From Apostichopus japonicus (Eukaryota; Echinodermata; Holothuroidea; Aspidochirotida; Stichopodidae), in NCBI RefSeq assembly GCF_037975245.1, contig NC_092574.1:8777713-8841712 (forward strand): 64,000 bases of DNA. Reading direction: 5' to 3'. The translations under genes were made by a program, and so were the position numbers. The notes beneath the pieces are model-generated. The model saw only the letters and a program-made list of their open reading frames with translations. It did not search any database and was not told the origin of the DNA. Positions 41,017-53,260 of the stretch are shown in pieces. The stretch's first letter is position 1. Each line of letters opens with the position of its first letter.

Positions 41017-42003
41017 TCAACTCTTACGGTCAAAACATCCATTGAATAATCTCTTAGCTTTGTCCCGAAAGTTTCTATTGCAAATGGAATAAACCACCGT
41101 ATTCCACCAAGAATTACAGACGACAGCTAAAGAACAGAACGCGTGGAATTCGGGCGGAATTTCAATACCAAACAACTCCAGGACGATACTGGTCGAATAT
41201 GGAATCCAGGAGCCTAGATAAGCACCCGTAACAAGGAGTGTCGTTCGAATCGCTTTAGAATCCGACCCACTTATTTTCACTTTTATCCCGGTGCCAACTT
41301 CTGTAACGTGATAGTCGGTGGTCGCAGCGGTCGTCGAATTACCCGCCATGGACAAAGAGTGGTTCGCGATTCTTTTGGAATGTTTGCCCGATATTTGCCA
41401 GATTTTAATATATATGAGAACGATGGCGAAACACTGCGAATACAATACAAAGGACAACAAGATGGCGTAGAATCCTTCTAGCTCAATCAATTTCATGAAA
41501 CATTTCCGGTAGATCCAGGAATAGCAGGTGTTATCCAAGAAGCTCTCGTCCGAACCGTACAAGAATGCTGAAAGAAACCAAGCCGAAAGTGCCACACCGC
41601 ACACGATAGAAACTTTCGTTTTAGTTACAAGTCGGACATGTACAAACGGTTTCGAAATGGCGTAAAATCTATCTGCATTTAACAGTAGCAGGACACTGCC
41701 TCCGCCACCCGCTGAAAAGAACATTGAGATGGCAAACAGGTTACAGAGTCCATCCCCTAATATCCAGCGATCGACCCAAGCAGAGGGTGCGGTTACCACC
41801 AGGGTGATCCCTACCAGAAAGTCACACATTGACAAAACTGTGACTAGGACCTTCGCCGATTCTGGGAAAGCCGTTAGTCTAGGAATCACTAAAATGTTAA
41901 TCGCGTTTCCACAAATAGCTAATGTTCCAATGACGAAATAACAAGAGGCGTGCAACCAACTTGGAAAATGGTTCACTGTGTAGAGAGAGGTGTCATTCTC
42001 CAT
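41017..42003 (-). CDS. Orphan rhodopsin-family (class A) GPCR, single exon
   Basis: 328 residues with seven hydrophobic segments. Class A landmarks: N33 (GN, TM1), D61 (TM2), C87 before TM3 with C160 in loop 2, D111-R112-F113 (DRY variant), W266 and P268 in TM6 (SWIP), and N301-TVV-Y305 (NPxxY variant with Thr for Pro). Exactly 25 residues separate C87 and R112, as in typical class A receptors. Residue 94, where amine receptors carry Asp, is Met, so a monoamine ligand is unlikely. An N-terminal glycosylation site is seen (NDT, residues 3-5). The third loop is moderate, about 50 residues, and Thr/Ser-rich. Intronless and isolated, as in many expanded marine-invertebrate receptor families. Ligand and subfamily unknown. 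Confidence 0.93.
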   Translation of the reverse strand: MENDTSLYTVNHFPSWLHASCYFVIGTLAICGNAINILVIPRLTAFPESAKVLVTVLSMCDFLVGITLVVTAPSAWVDRWILGDGLCNLFAISMFFSAGGGGSVLLLLNADRFYAISKPFVHVRLVTKTKVSIVCGVALSAWFLSAFLYGSDESFLDNTCYSWIYRKCFMKLIELEGFYAILLSFVLYSQCFAIVLIYIKIWQISGKHSKRIANHSLSMAGNSTTAATTDYHVTEVGTGIKVKISGSDSKAIRTTLLVTGAYLGSWIPYSTSIVLELFGIEIPPEFHAFCSLAVVCNSWWNTVVYSICNRNFRDKAKRLFNGCFDRKS

Positions 42004-43981
42004 TTCTCAAGGTTTACTCTTTCTTCCTTCTTTAGAAGTATTCACAGATAACTTTTCTTAATCATTTCATCGAAGGCCAGTTGCCCAAAATGCAGAGCTC
42101 ATGAAAATGAATGTATCCGGATAAAATGCAACTTGACATTGCAAAAAATAAATGAATAAATGAAAAACTAAACGAATGAACACTTTCTACCGCAATTTTT
42201 GAACTTTAACGATCTTTATACAATTAACTCGCAAGAAAAGAACAAGAATCAAAAGAATAGGTTGTTTATGAGAGGAACGTGACAGCATTGGCGGTTAATT
42301 AAATAGCACACATTGCTCAAATTTGTTTTTCTAACACACAGCGTACATAAACGTTGTCAACAGAATTTTTATCAACAACCATCTTTTCCAATTATTACAC
42401 CGAGAAAGGTTTAAATGAAATTTATTTTAAATTATGAATAATTTCTCAAGCGGTAATTATCCTTATGTAACTATATAGGAGCATATATATCACGTTCTTC
42501 CGTCTTACTTTGTGCCCCGATATTTTCGTCCCCGTCCATGGATGGAATTTTCTTTTCCCTTTTCTCTTTTTTATTATTATTAACGTTTAATTTAACAATG
42601 AACGTTGAATCTCCAAGAGTAATTAACTTTCTCAAAGAACTCACCGGCGCCATTCCATAACAAAAACAAATGTCTCCATTTTAAAATAAGGTCGCACTCA
42701 ATAAGTGAGGGATAGGTGGACTCCAAAATTAGAATAAAAAAATAGACGTTTCTTGTCGATCTTACAATATATTAATCTATACAATTACTTTTCGCTTGAT
42801 TTTCACTCCTGAAGGGTTTTGTATTATAAAAAGGCAATGAAAGCATTGTCACCATACGCTCGGTCCAGTTAAATCAAAACCATCTATACCTTAGCGATTT
42901 TCGCTGACGTACTATGGAATGAATACATCCAGAAGACAAAATTAACCAGCTCACATGCCACGAATGACGATTTTAGGTGGACGGGAGGGATAAATTAACA
43001 ATTGAACAATTTAAGTATTTGAAAGGTATGTCTAGAATTTTTTCTTCGCCTCGCTAATTGATGATATGCTGCACCATCTCAAAAGATGGAAAGTTTTCGC
43101 TTTATCTTCCGTTATCGTTAGTGTGAATTTTATCCGTTCGCCATTCCATCGCTCTATCCATGGTATATATATATATATATATAAATATATATAATCCGCC
43201 AGTGAAAGAACTGCAATGCGGTTTGTGAATAAAAATAACAATACTAATAAAGGGTATACAGTATTATTCAAAACGGATACTTCGCACCTCTGCTGGTCTT
43301 TTAAAAATGACGCATTCCAACAGTTGCTATTGTTATTAGACAAAATAAACATATGAATGACAACTGTTTTTTCTCTAAACAAGTGAAGTTACCCTCCCGT
43401 CTTCAGAAAGCGATTTCGTCGAGTAGGCCTATACTAGAAGATGTAAAAAGAACGGCGTGCACGCTGGCGTTATTATGATCACAGACAAACCACAATAAAT
43501 ACCTTCCACACAAATCCATGCACGATCCATTTCTCAACGAGCGAAAAAAGGAGGATTTTCTATGGTTTATTATAATTAATTACGTCGCTGACTTTTTCTT
43601 CATGGTTGCCTTTCAAGGCAAGTTATTGGTATGGTACGACTAATGATCAACAGGGCATGGATTGGAACTCATAAAAAAAAGCTTCTGTCGCGACGCGCTC
43701 TCGTTCATGAGAGAGGAATTTTGACGATGCACGGACTTTATCTGTGTATACTGAGAGGGCTTCGTGGAAAGGTTTCCCTGATATGGATAATTGCATGTAC
43801 TTAAAGCTTAAAGGATCATTCAAATAAAGAGGCCGGAAAGGCTGGGGGCGCGTCAAGGAGAGCCTCCGGGTGCGGGTCGATTAGGGGTGGGGGGCTGAGG
43901 AAATTGGAGAGGCCCGGGCAAATATGGAATAAGGCATATCGTGTTTTTTTTTAAATATAGGCCTACTATAATAGATAATAA

Positions 43982-43985
<4 letters not shown>

Positions 43986-44064
<79 letters not shown>
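43986..44064. repeat. (TA)n microsatellite
   Basis: About 39 uninterrupted TA units. Confidence 0.98.
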
Positions 44065-44068
<4 letters not shown>

Positions 44069-45194
44069 TTCCAGGGGCCCGACTTAGCTCCAGAAGGTTC
44101 AGCCTTGAGTGTGACTTGATTTATATACTCCGTACAATGAACGTGTCGATACTTCATTCATATAAAGAAACGATGAAATTCGATGGATTACCGCATCCTC
44201 CCCACCTCCCAATATACGTTTTTTCAGTCGCGGATCAAAGGGGTAATGTGTACACCCCACACCCCTTGCAACCACATACGATGTAAACATAGTTAACTTG
44301 TCTTCAAAATCCTGGATCCTCCCTTGCTTTTGATGTAAAATGTAATGGTTGTCCCCGTTTGTGACATCAGTCTAACGTCTGAACCGTACCCGCCTAGTTA
44401 CAAGTGGCTGAATGGGTCAGTTATATCTTTAGATTAAAACAGCATCGGATATATACATAAGTCCAAATTAACTATTAAACAGAAGAAATGGTTTCCAATG
44501 TTTATTCTTCAATAATTTGAGTCGGTTTCTAATAAATTCCAATCGAAGATCACTTCAACGAGTCAATTTATTAAAAAATCTTTCTGTATAGATAAAGTCC
44601 GTACATATAGGTATAATAATTTATTGTGAGTATACGTTGTTTAAACTGCTTAAACTAATAAATGTATGGTGACGGGGGTACGGGCTGGGAGTGACATATA
44701 GGGTGTGATTAAATCCTCTTTCTCTTATCACTTTGTAGGTTAGATTAAGGACGATATTGTATTTTGGTGATATATCATAATGAAATTAATTTGATGAGGG
44801 TTGGTACTGTCTGCCCACAGATGATTGGTTCACACCACTTTTGCATTATTTACCGTGAGTCCGTGAACATCTGGTAATCAAATAAACCTAATACGTTCAA
44901 TATAAGAAAAATATCTAGAAATCTAGATCGACGTGAAAAGCTGTTTAAATCGAGTGTGTCTCTGCAGGTGCGTATAATGCATGGCAAAGATGAAAATGTT
45001 ATTTTTATTAGGTTTCAGTGTCAAACAAAAATGTAAGTGTGTAGTATTTAATATATAGGCGAAATAAGATCAAAATTTCTGTACAACAGTCGTAAAACTG
45101 ACAAGGTTTTCAGATACTAGGGCTAATTTAGTCTACCAAAATATCAAAATGGATGTTGGTGTATATAGGCCTATTATGGATCCAATTGGATACT

Positions 45195-46060
45195 GGTGTA
45201 CGCTAGATTCATGACAGATACTGGTCTGTACTAGGGACATAATGAACACTGGTCTATATGTCAAGGACATAATGAACACTGGTTTATATTTGAGATATAA
45301 TGGACACTGGTCTATAATAGAGACATAATGAACACTATTCTATACTAGAGACATAATGAACACTGGTTTATACTAGAGACATAATGAACACTGGTCGATA
45401 CTAGATAAATAATGAACACTGATCTATACTAGAGACGTAATGAACACTGGTCTATACTATACAGACATAATGAACACTGGTTTATACTAGAGACATAATG
45501 AACACTGGTCGATACTAGAGAAATAATGAACACTGATCTATACTAGAGACATAATTAACACTGGTTTAAACTAGAGACATAATTAACACTGGTCGATACT
45601 AGAGACATAATGAACACTGGTCTATACTATATATAGACATAATGAACACTGGTTTATACTAGAGTCATAATGAACACTGGTCGATACTAGAGACATAATG
45701 AACACTGGTCTATACTAGAGACATAATTAACACTGGTTTATATTACAGACATACTGAACAAGGTCTATACTAGAGTCACAATGAACAATGTTCTATACTA
45801 GAGATATAATGAACACTGGTCGATACTAGAGACGTAATGAACACTGATTTATACTAGAGACATAATGAACACTGGTCTATACTACTAGACACAATGAACA
45901 CTGGTCTATACTATAGAGACATATTGAACACTGATTTATACTATAGAGACATAATGAACACTGGTCTATACTACTAGACATAATGAACACTGGTCTATAC
46001 TAGAGACATATTGAACACTGGTTTATACCTAGAGACATAATGGACACTGGTCTGTGCTAC
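45195..46060. repeat. 28-bp minisatellite, main block
   Basis: The unit is approximately tactagagacataatgaaca followed by ctggtcta, in about 30 copies with small length changes at the tactatag/tactatatag step. The array resumes at 46735-46850. Confidence 0.93.
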
Positions 46061-46720
46061 ATTGTTATTGTTCAATATTGCTTGGTAGACATGACCATGT
46101 TAAAAATTCATACAATGATTTGAATTTATTTTTGATAAACATGTTACTTTTGAATTAATATTTCAGTGCATAAATCAAATGCAATACCTGGTTCAGCCAA
46201 GATTAATATATGTGTTTTAAAAACTAAATCAAGAATATTGAAAATCCAAAACCGGGAGATCACGATCTTCAACTTGATGATCATATCAAACTTGTCACAA
46301 TTTCGTGCAATCCACACCGATGTAACAACGTCAACGGCAAATTATTTCGTCGGTTATCCGGGGTTTTCCGTGACCTTAGGTCAAATCGCAGCGAAATGGC
46401 GTGCAACTGTGCATGCAATAGTTGAAGTGCACGTGAACTTATTATTCCTAAATAATGCGAATTAGTTTTCTAAATAGGAAGATAACAACCTACGCTTATT
46501 TAGAAGCATACAGATATGGGAAAATGCTCAACGGAGAGACCGCTAGGCATAAGAATTCCAGAAAAAGCCGGGAGTGACTTGATGACGAGTGTGCTAGATA
46601 TTGCGGCGTTCGCGTTAGACTTAAGGGCCTAGTATATATCACTGTATATCGTTTAAAGTTGCTCATAATCAAAATAAAACCAACGATAGCGTGAGGCATG
46701 ATGTAAGTTTTGGACTTATA
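46061..46720. other. Segment interrupting the 28-bp minisatellite
   Basis: About 660 bases without the repeat unit, with normal array on both sides. It contains a 99-codon open frame (46166-46465) with no family resemblance that I recognise. No clear inverted termini were found, so I cannot say whether it is an insertion or original sequence. Confidence 0.45.
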
Positions 46721-46734
46721 CTAGAGAATGAACT

Positions 46735-46850
46735 CAAGCGATACTAGACAATTGCATAATGAACACTGGTGTATACTATACAGACATAACAAACACTGGT
46801 CTATACTAGAGACATAATGAACACTGGTCTATACTTTACAGACATAATAA
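46735..46850. repeat. 28-bp minisatellite, second block
   Basis: About four copies of the same unit (gacataatgaacactggt..tatac) as at 45195-46060. Confidence 0.85.
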
Positions 46851-47742
46851 TAAACTGATAAACTACGTTCATTTTCGTTGCCTAGGTATACATATTTTGA
46901 ATTGCGCCCTCAATTTAGTTACGCAGTTTCCGTTACGTTGAAAATTAATCATAAAAGTATTGCCCAAACATGTAGTGATATGCATGGTCTGATCGCTTAT
47001 GTTAGGTACAATACACCATGCATATACATGAAATGATCTAACTGATAAAAAACAAAACAAAAAATATCCATATTTAACCTTTCCGTTAAATGTATAAGTA
47101 TTGCCTTTTGTTCATTAGCTAAGTAAATTTAAATGTTTTAATATTTGCTAAGTTTACTATACTTGAGGAGCCAGGTTTTATTCTTCGATTTTGTCTGCCA
47201 CGACTTTTAATGAAATAGTACAGTTTCTTTAAAATATAGTTGTATGCATGGTTGTACGGAGAATATCATTGAAAAGGCATTGTTTGGGGGTCACAATTAA
47301 TGTCCCCATGATCCCAGGGTCGCAGCCCAATTGGAAGAAAGGGTAACATAAAAAGTGAAAACTGTTGCCCTGTTAATCCTGCTTAGAAAATTATTATATC
47401 CAAAGATAGTTCCAAACACATCTAAAAACAGCTCGATTTTTCCCGGCGTTTGCTCCATCAGACTAGAGAAGCAAATTAAAATGAAAATCTATCTTATTGA
47501 TTTGGCTCTTTCGTGTAGCATCATATATGAGAGTGCATTCGCTTAACATGATTAATTGAATTCAATTAGCAAAGACATTTATAAAGAGAACGTGATTAAA
47601 TTATAATCTACTGTTCAGTTCAGTCACAGTAAGATATTAAATCCGGACTTGACAAGCTCATCACTCACCTCCATTTTTATTCAGTTTCGGGCCAGACTGC
47701 CAAAAAAGAAACTTCCACAAATTATCATCATGCCGTCTTGAC

Positions 47743-48045
47743 CAGTGGCGTGCGCAAAACTTTCATGCTGCCAACCTTCATAAGAGTTTTGACACATACA
47801 GTTATGGTGCTAAGACTGGGTGATGGGTGCTTACATAGGCGTACGGGACAATTTCAGTTTGGGGGGCAGAAATTTTTGTGCCCGAAAGTTCCCGTGACAC
47901 TTTCTACCATCGGTTGGCGCGTAGCGTGTACAAGAAAATATTTGGCAAAAAATGCCTCTCAGATTGCCGGAAACGGCACTTCTGAGGCCTTGCAAGTTGC
48001 ATCTAAACATTCTTTATTTTATAATCTCACGTTTTAGAAACTCAC
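47743..48045. mobile_element. Probable hAT-type fragment
   Basis: It starts CAGTGGCGTGCGCAAAAC, similar to the hAT end at 31639 (CAGTGGCGTAGG). It shares gttggcgcgtagcgtgtaca and ccggaaacggcacttc-like sequence with the element at 33792-34609. No matching right terminus was found, and target duplications could not be defined. A short related phrase (cagtttggggaaaaaatatt) recurs at 48845. Confidence 0.5.
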
Positions 48046-50089
48046 TTCCCCAAAAATTTGGTAAATTAGAAGAAGAAAAAATTGTAACATCACTTTGAAG
48101 GGGAAAAATAGGACAGTATATTTATTAAGCTCCTATTTAGTTAAGCGTATTTACTATTTTAACACAGTTATACAACACAATAAAACAGTGCATATGTAAT
48201 TGTATACATGTAGCCGATGTACATATGTACGAGGTATTTGTGTACACTCGGAGTTGCGATACTTTTAGTTTTATAATCATAAATTCAAAATGTATTCAGT
48301 CCATGAATCATGATAGGCCTAGTCGAATATGCAGTGGCCATGAAGATGGCGAGCGAGTGCGTGCCAGTCAGTGAGTGTACACAAAAAAAGGCATTTGACG
48401 ATATGTCTGTGTCTTTTGACTTGTTAACTAGTTGTATATAGCCTAATAACCTATACGTACGGAAACACAGATGTTTACCGGCACCATTACTTTAGAAGTT
48501 CTTGTACATGGTGACCTAGTAGGCCTGCATTAACCGTATATACGTATTCGTATTAGCTCGAGATCTCAAATTCACTAATATAGGCCCTATACCGCCCTTA
48601 CAGTAGCTCTTGATAACTGGATGGCCTCACATTTTATCTACATGTAGGCACACTTAGGCCTACAGACTTTAACTTAGCCTGTATAAGGCCCAGATCAGTG
48701 ATAAGGCCTAAACACGTATTTTTGACATAATGCGGCCCATGATCAACACTAACAACAGTTTCACATACATTCATTGATAAACGCAGACTACCATTCCGGT
48801 TTTGATCAGCCAATCAGAATCGCGGAAATAATTTCAGTGTCAGTTCAGTTTGGGGAAAAAATATTCGCGCCCCGGCCACTTTTCGGTAAGGGTTCGTAAG
48901 ATCATGGAATCTGTTTTACCTCCATGGTAAGATATACTACTCACCTTTCTGAACGATAATATTATTGCAAGCAACGTTATCCCTGTCTTTTCTTTCCAAG
49001 AACCGGTCTGCCGAAAAAAAGCTGAAAACAAAAGCACATGTCTACAAGGCTTATTCACATTCCCAACCCGACATAACGAAAGTTAAATTCTTCTGCGTAA
49101 ATGGTGTTGTCTCTTATATGAAATCAACTACATAAACGAAACAAGTGATAGTTAAGCAGTCAGTTTTTTTTTTATCGAGTTCCGTACGTGAATTATACCC
49201 TTTGCTCTTTACATGTACACTAAACTAACGTAGAGATACATGTACAAAGTGGCACAGTGCAAGGTGTGAACTCCAGTTAGCCTATAGTGTTAGTGTACCT
49301 GTTAACCTCCCCGAACCGGTCGTTCCCCTGATATCCTCCACATGCATGGTTGATCGATCTTCTATTGTTCCTGTGAACTTGAACTCCAGGTGGAAGAATA
49401 TGAATGCAAGTTTTTTTTAGGGTACGCTTGTTTGAAAAACTAGAAATCTTAATCCGTCTGTTATGTATGCTTGTGTGACATTGGGCATTAACTTAGGCCT
49501 TCAAGTTTGATACTACTAGGCTAGACGTAAATAGGACCAAGGCCAAAACCGGCAGGCTAGCACTAGTACTGTAGTAGTACTGGGTGTAGCCTAGTACGTT
49601 AGTGTACGTTAAGATTTTAAGACGGCAAAGTTCGTCTTTTTAAGCTAGGGTTATGATTAGTTAATAACACAATTATCACTAGGCTATAATAGAGTAATAT
49701 TACAATAAAAATTAGCAGCTTAGCTGATTCAATCACAGGTGTTCAGGTGTCAATGTGCTGAGAGTAGTTTCATGCCTTGTCGTGGCGTTGAAATATTGGT
49801 GAATTTTGTTTTGCCCATAATGTTGGACCATTTGATTTCTAGCCTAACTGAGAATGATGAAGTACATAATGCGCAACGGTTTACATAGAATATTTGGGGG
49901 ACTCTATTCCTTAGATTGGACACAAAGAACATATTATTAGTATCACAATTTACAGTTGAGTGGATTAGGTACAGTAATCCTTCGCTGTTGCCGACTGAGA
50001 TGATTTGGACCTAGGCTAGGCCTGGTTGACAAAATATATCTTTTGAATTAATTTAAATTATACAAAAAATAAAGAAATAAAGGACATAA

Positions 50090-50860
50090 TTCTGGAAAAA
50101 ATTCTGGTACAATTATAGAATACAGGGCCATTCATTAACTCTTCCCAGCATCCGGATGCGCGGATGCGCGGTGTGTCTGTACATGTCCGTACACGTATGA
50201 CGCCCTCTAGAATTCCATCACGTATTTCATTTTGACTCCGCATCCGCGCATCCGCGCATCCACCCCGGGAGTACTAGGAATGGACTTAAATAATTTTCGA
50301 AAGTTTCCCCATATACCATCACGTATTTCATTTTGACTCGCTCTAATTTCCATCACGTATTTCATTTTGACTCCGCATCCGCGCATCCACCCCGGGAGTA
50401 CTAGGAATGGACTTAAATAATTTTCGAAAGTTTCCCCATATACCATCACGTATTTCATTTTGACTCCCTCTAATTTCCATCACGTATTTCATTTTGACTC
50501 CGCATCCGCGCATCCACCCCGGGAGTACTAGTTTCGACATATACCATCACGTATTTCCAATACTGAAAGTCCCGTATGTACGAAGATATTCCACATCAAT
50601 AGTGTGTCGTTCTTTAAAGGCATCCGTACATGTGTGACGCCCTCTAAAATTCCACCACAGAAGTACTAGCAAAGGACTTAGGAAATTTTTGACTCCGCAT
50701 CCACGCATCCGCGCATCCACTCAAAAAGAAAGAACTGGGACTTTGACATTTTTTACTCACATACGTACTGGGGTGAGACTGAGCATCCGCGCATCCGGAT
50801 GCTCAGATAGTATCATCGAGTGGCCCTGTATTCTATAATTACTCCAAAATTCTATCAGAA
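50090..50860. mobile_element. Foldback-type element with long inverted ends and internal tandem repeats
   Basis: The left arm aattatagaatacagggcca..agcatccggatgcgcggatg (50111-50170) is repeated inverted at the right (gagcatccgcgcatccggat..tggccctgtattctataatt, up to 50840). The imperfect match extends further out, giving arms over 60 bases. Between them are about three ~130-bp direct repeats with ccatcacgtatttcattttg, catccgcgcatccac and gggagtactagg. No coding capacity. The ends are not precisely defined. Confidence 0.8.
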
Positions 50861-50879
50861 AAATACTGTATGGTGTTAC

Positions 50880-51121
50880 TTAAAGGTAGTCGGTATAGGC
50901 CCCAAATTATAGTGCACGCTATAATTGCTAGTTTTCAAAAAGTACTTTCCTGGAGGTCTTTACCCTCCAAATGTTCTCAGACATTTTTGAGGAACACACA
51001 ACATGACAATGTTCCAGTGAAGAAAATTTCCTCAAAGCTTGTAATAAAAACAGTTTAGGAATTATGACCAAAGTTGACCATAATTGAATCTAGCATATAT
51101 TTGGGGCCAATACATCCTTAA
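50880..51121. mobile_element. TTAA-flanked MITE, second family, copy B
   Basis: TTAAAGGTAGTCGGTATAGG followed by ccccaaattatag at the left, and ttggggccaatacatcc then TTAA at the right. The full length matches the reverse complement of 18217-18472, including gtactttcctgg and taataaaaacagttt. It starts about 20 bases beyond the foldback element. Confidence 0.75.
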
Positions 51122-53260
51122 TTCCTAATTTCCTACAACCTTAATTCAAGCCCCATATCTACACCACAAAGGAGACCAAGCCACTAATAACTTGCTAAAA
51201 ACTCTGACTTAAGCAGTTCCTGTTCTTATTTATTCTGAAAACCAGTTCCTCTATGCCATTTTTTTTCTTCAGTTTTTGCCTAGATGTATTTCCCCTTTTC
51301 TATATCTGCTGGGCAAGGAACCCGAATTGGGGTCTGTTATGATCCCTTTCCCATTATAGCATGTAAATATCACTGAACAATGTTGATTCAAAGTGGCAAG
51401 ACTCCTGCTGTATCTTATATTAAGACATTTGCTGCAAATGTTGTACAGAAATTGACAAAGTCTAAATGACTGCAAAATTTAGGTAGAAATAATGCACTTA
51501 TTTCATTTACCGATTTTAACTTCCAAAGAGACAAGAATGAACAACTAATTGTGAAATTACACTCATCTTCATATACAGTACAGTATATAGTCTGTATTAT
51601 ACAATGGCAGTTCCTCCCACGACCATTTCTTGTAGACTGAAAACAAGGACTAACATTCTATTTCAGTGCATACATATGCCCTGCAGCACTAAAAATATGC
51701 TTATGAAAAAATATGGACATGGAAATAAAAAGGGAAAGTATTTAATTTCCTTTTGATTCTATTGCATGACCTTTCGACAAAATGGCAGCGCCCTAGCATG
51801 TCTTTTGAACCATTATACTACGTATTGCTCAATTAGGGCCTGCAGGGGTTTCTTAGAGCTCTATTTGGGCAAATGTAAGCATTTCCATAAGATTTAGTTC
51901 AAGATGATAGTTGGGCTTTCTTCTCCTTTAAATACTCCGGGATAACCTGGGAAACAGGAAACATTTGAACAAAAACAGAAAATAAAAGGAGCTTGGTGGA
52001 ATTGTTCCTTACATGGAACAACATTTCAAATCTCTCTATATAGCTAGATCTGTGTAGCATGTAATTATATGTTGCTTGATTTAGTTATATATATTTTCTG
52101 TCGTTGACTTGTCTATTGTTATGATGCATGCTTTTATTTGAACAGTAACACAAGATCAAAGCTATTGTGTGATCTTACTCCTTGCCCATTGTATTAAAAA
52201 CTTTTGCTAGAATATTGAACATAGAAATGACTAAATATCTAGTCATATTTATAATACAGTAAATGATCGCTGAAGTGTGTTATTCAGTTCCTGTTTGAAA
52301 TTTGAATTTAAAGGAATTGACACACTTTGAGAATTCCCCATTATAAGAGTAGTTGAGTCCAGGATATAGGATATGTAATGTATTCTTTAGTATGCATTAT
52401 ATTTAAATCTCTGGTCCCATTGCTTGGCTATGTACTGTAAAGGTGTTCTACAGTAGTTCCTATTACATATTTGGTCAATGCCCAGCAGGAAAAGCACAGA
52501 AGTCACTGTGGAACATCAGGCAATATAAACAAGGCAAGAGTCACTTAGAAAATATAAACATACATGGATTACTGCATGTAATGTTTGTTTCTCAGGATAT
52601 TGTTCAGTAGAGAGAAAACCACTCATTTTACTGTCACACTTGATCACATTTGTTATTCATTTCGCTTCTGATATTTGTCTACAGGTTGATGTTGATCAAT
52701 GTGTGTTTATTAATATTATGTCTAGCTGATCTCAGTGCTACAGTATTGTATTTCTACATTATATGAAAGATGGATTTGGTATAAAAGTACAGCTTTTAAC
52801 CAGTTAATGCAGTTGATTTTGATGTGCAATTGGCTAACAATTGTCTTGAAGAGAGCTAGATATTGACAGAAACACAGTTTAACTGTACATCTATTTACAA
52901 GTCTTCCATAACAGCATCGGTCCTCTTTCCAAGAGTAAGTTGTAATGTTAGCTATAAAGTAGAAACCAATCCAGATAATTCAACTTATATTTTCTAAAGC
53001 AGGCCTCAAAATTCTGACTATTTTACTGGCTAAGGAATATGTCACTGGAAATTGATTTAAGCCAGTAGATATTTTAAGCACTGGCATTTTGGTGACTGCT
53101 GAAAGTTGTTAAGTTGTGAAAATCTGTTCACCAGTTCAGACCTATTTTTGACTTTTTTTATACATTAATTTTCAAAGTAAGTGTATAAAGTTTGAAGTAC
53201 TGCTATGGTCTTCTATTGCTGCTTAATTTTGCTTTACTTTTACTGTTTCCATTTTGACAG

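Larger units (their letters stand above)
42004..53260. other. Gene-poor region between the GPCR and the P4-ATPase gene
   Basis: No coding sequence supported. Contents: (TA)n at 43986-44064, the 28-bp minisatellite at 45195-46855 with its interrupting segment, a probable hAT fragment from 47743, the foldback element at 50090-50860 and the TTAA element at 50880-51121. 51122-53260 shows nothing recognisable and should include the ATP8A-like promoter and 5' UTR exon(s), which I could not place. Confidence 0.6.

Noticed and set aside
43032-43382. 116-codon minus-strand open frame
   Set aside because: It crosses an AT microsatellite and has no domain resemblance.
46166-46465. 99-codon open frame
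   Set aside because: No recognisable family, composition like the surrounding non-coding DNA, no splice partner. Kept only as a note in the interrupting segment.
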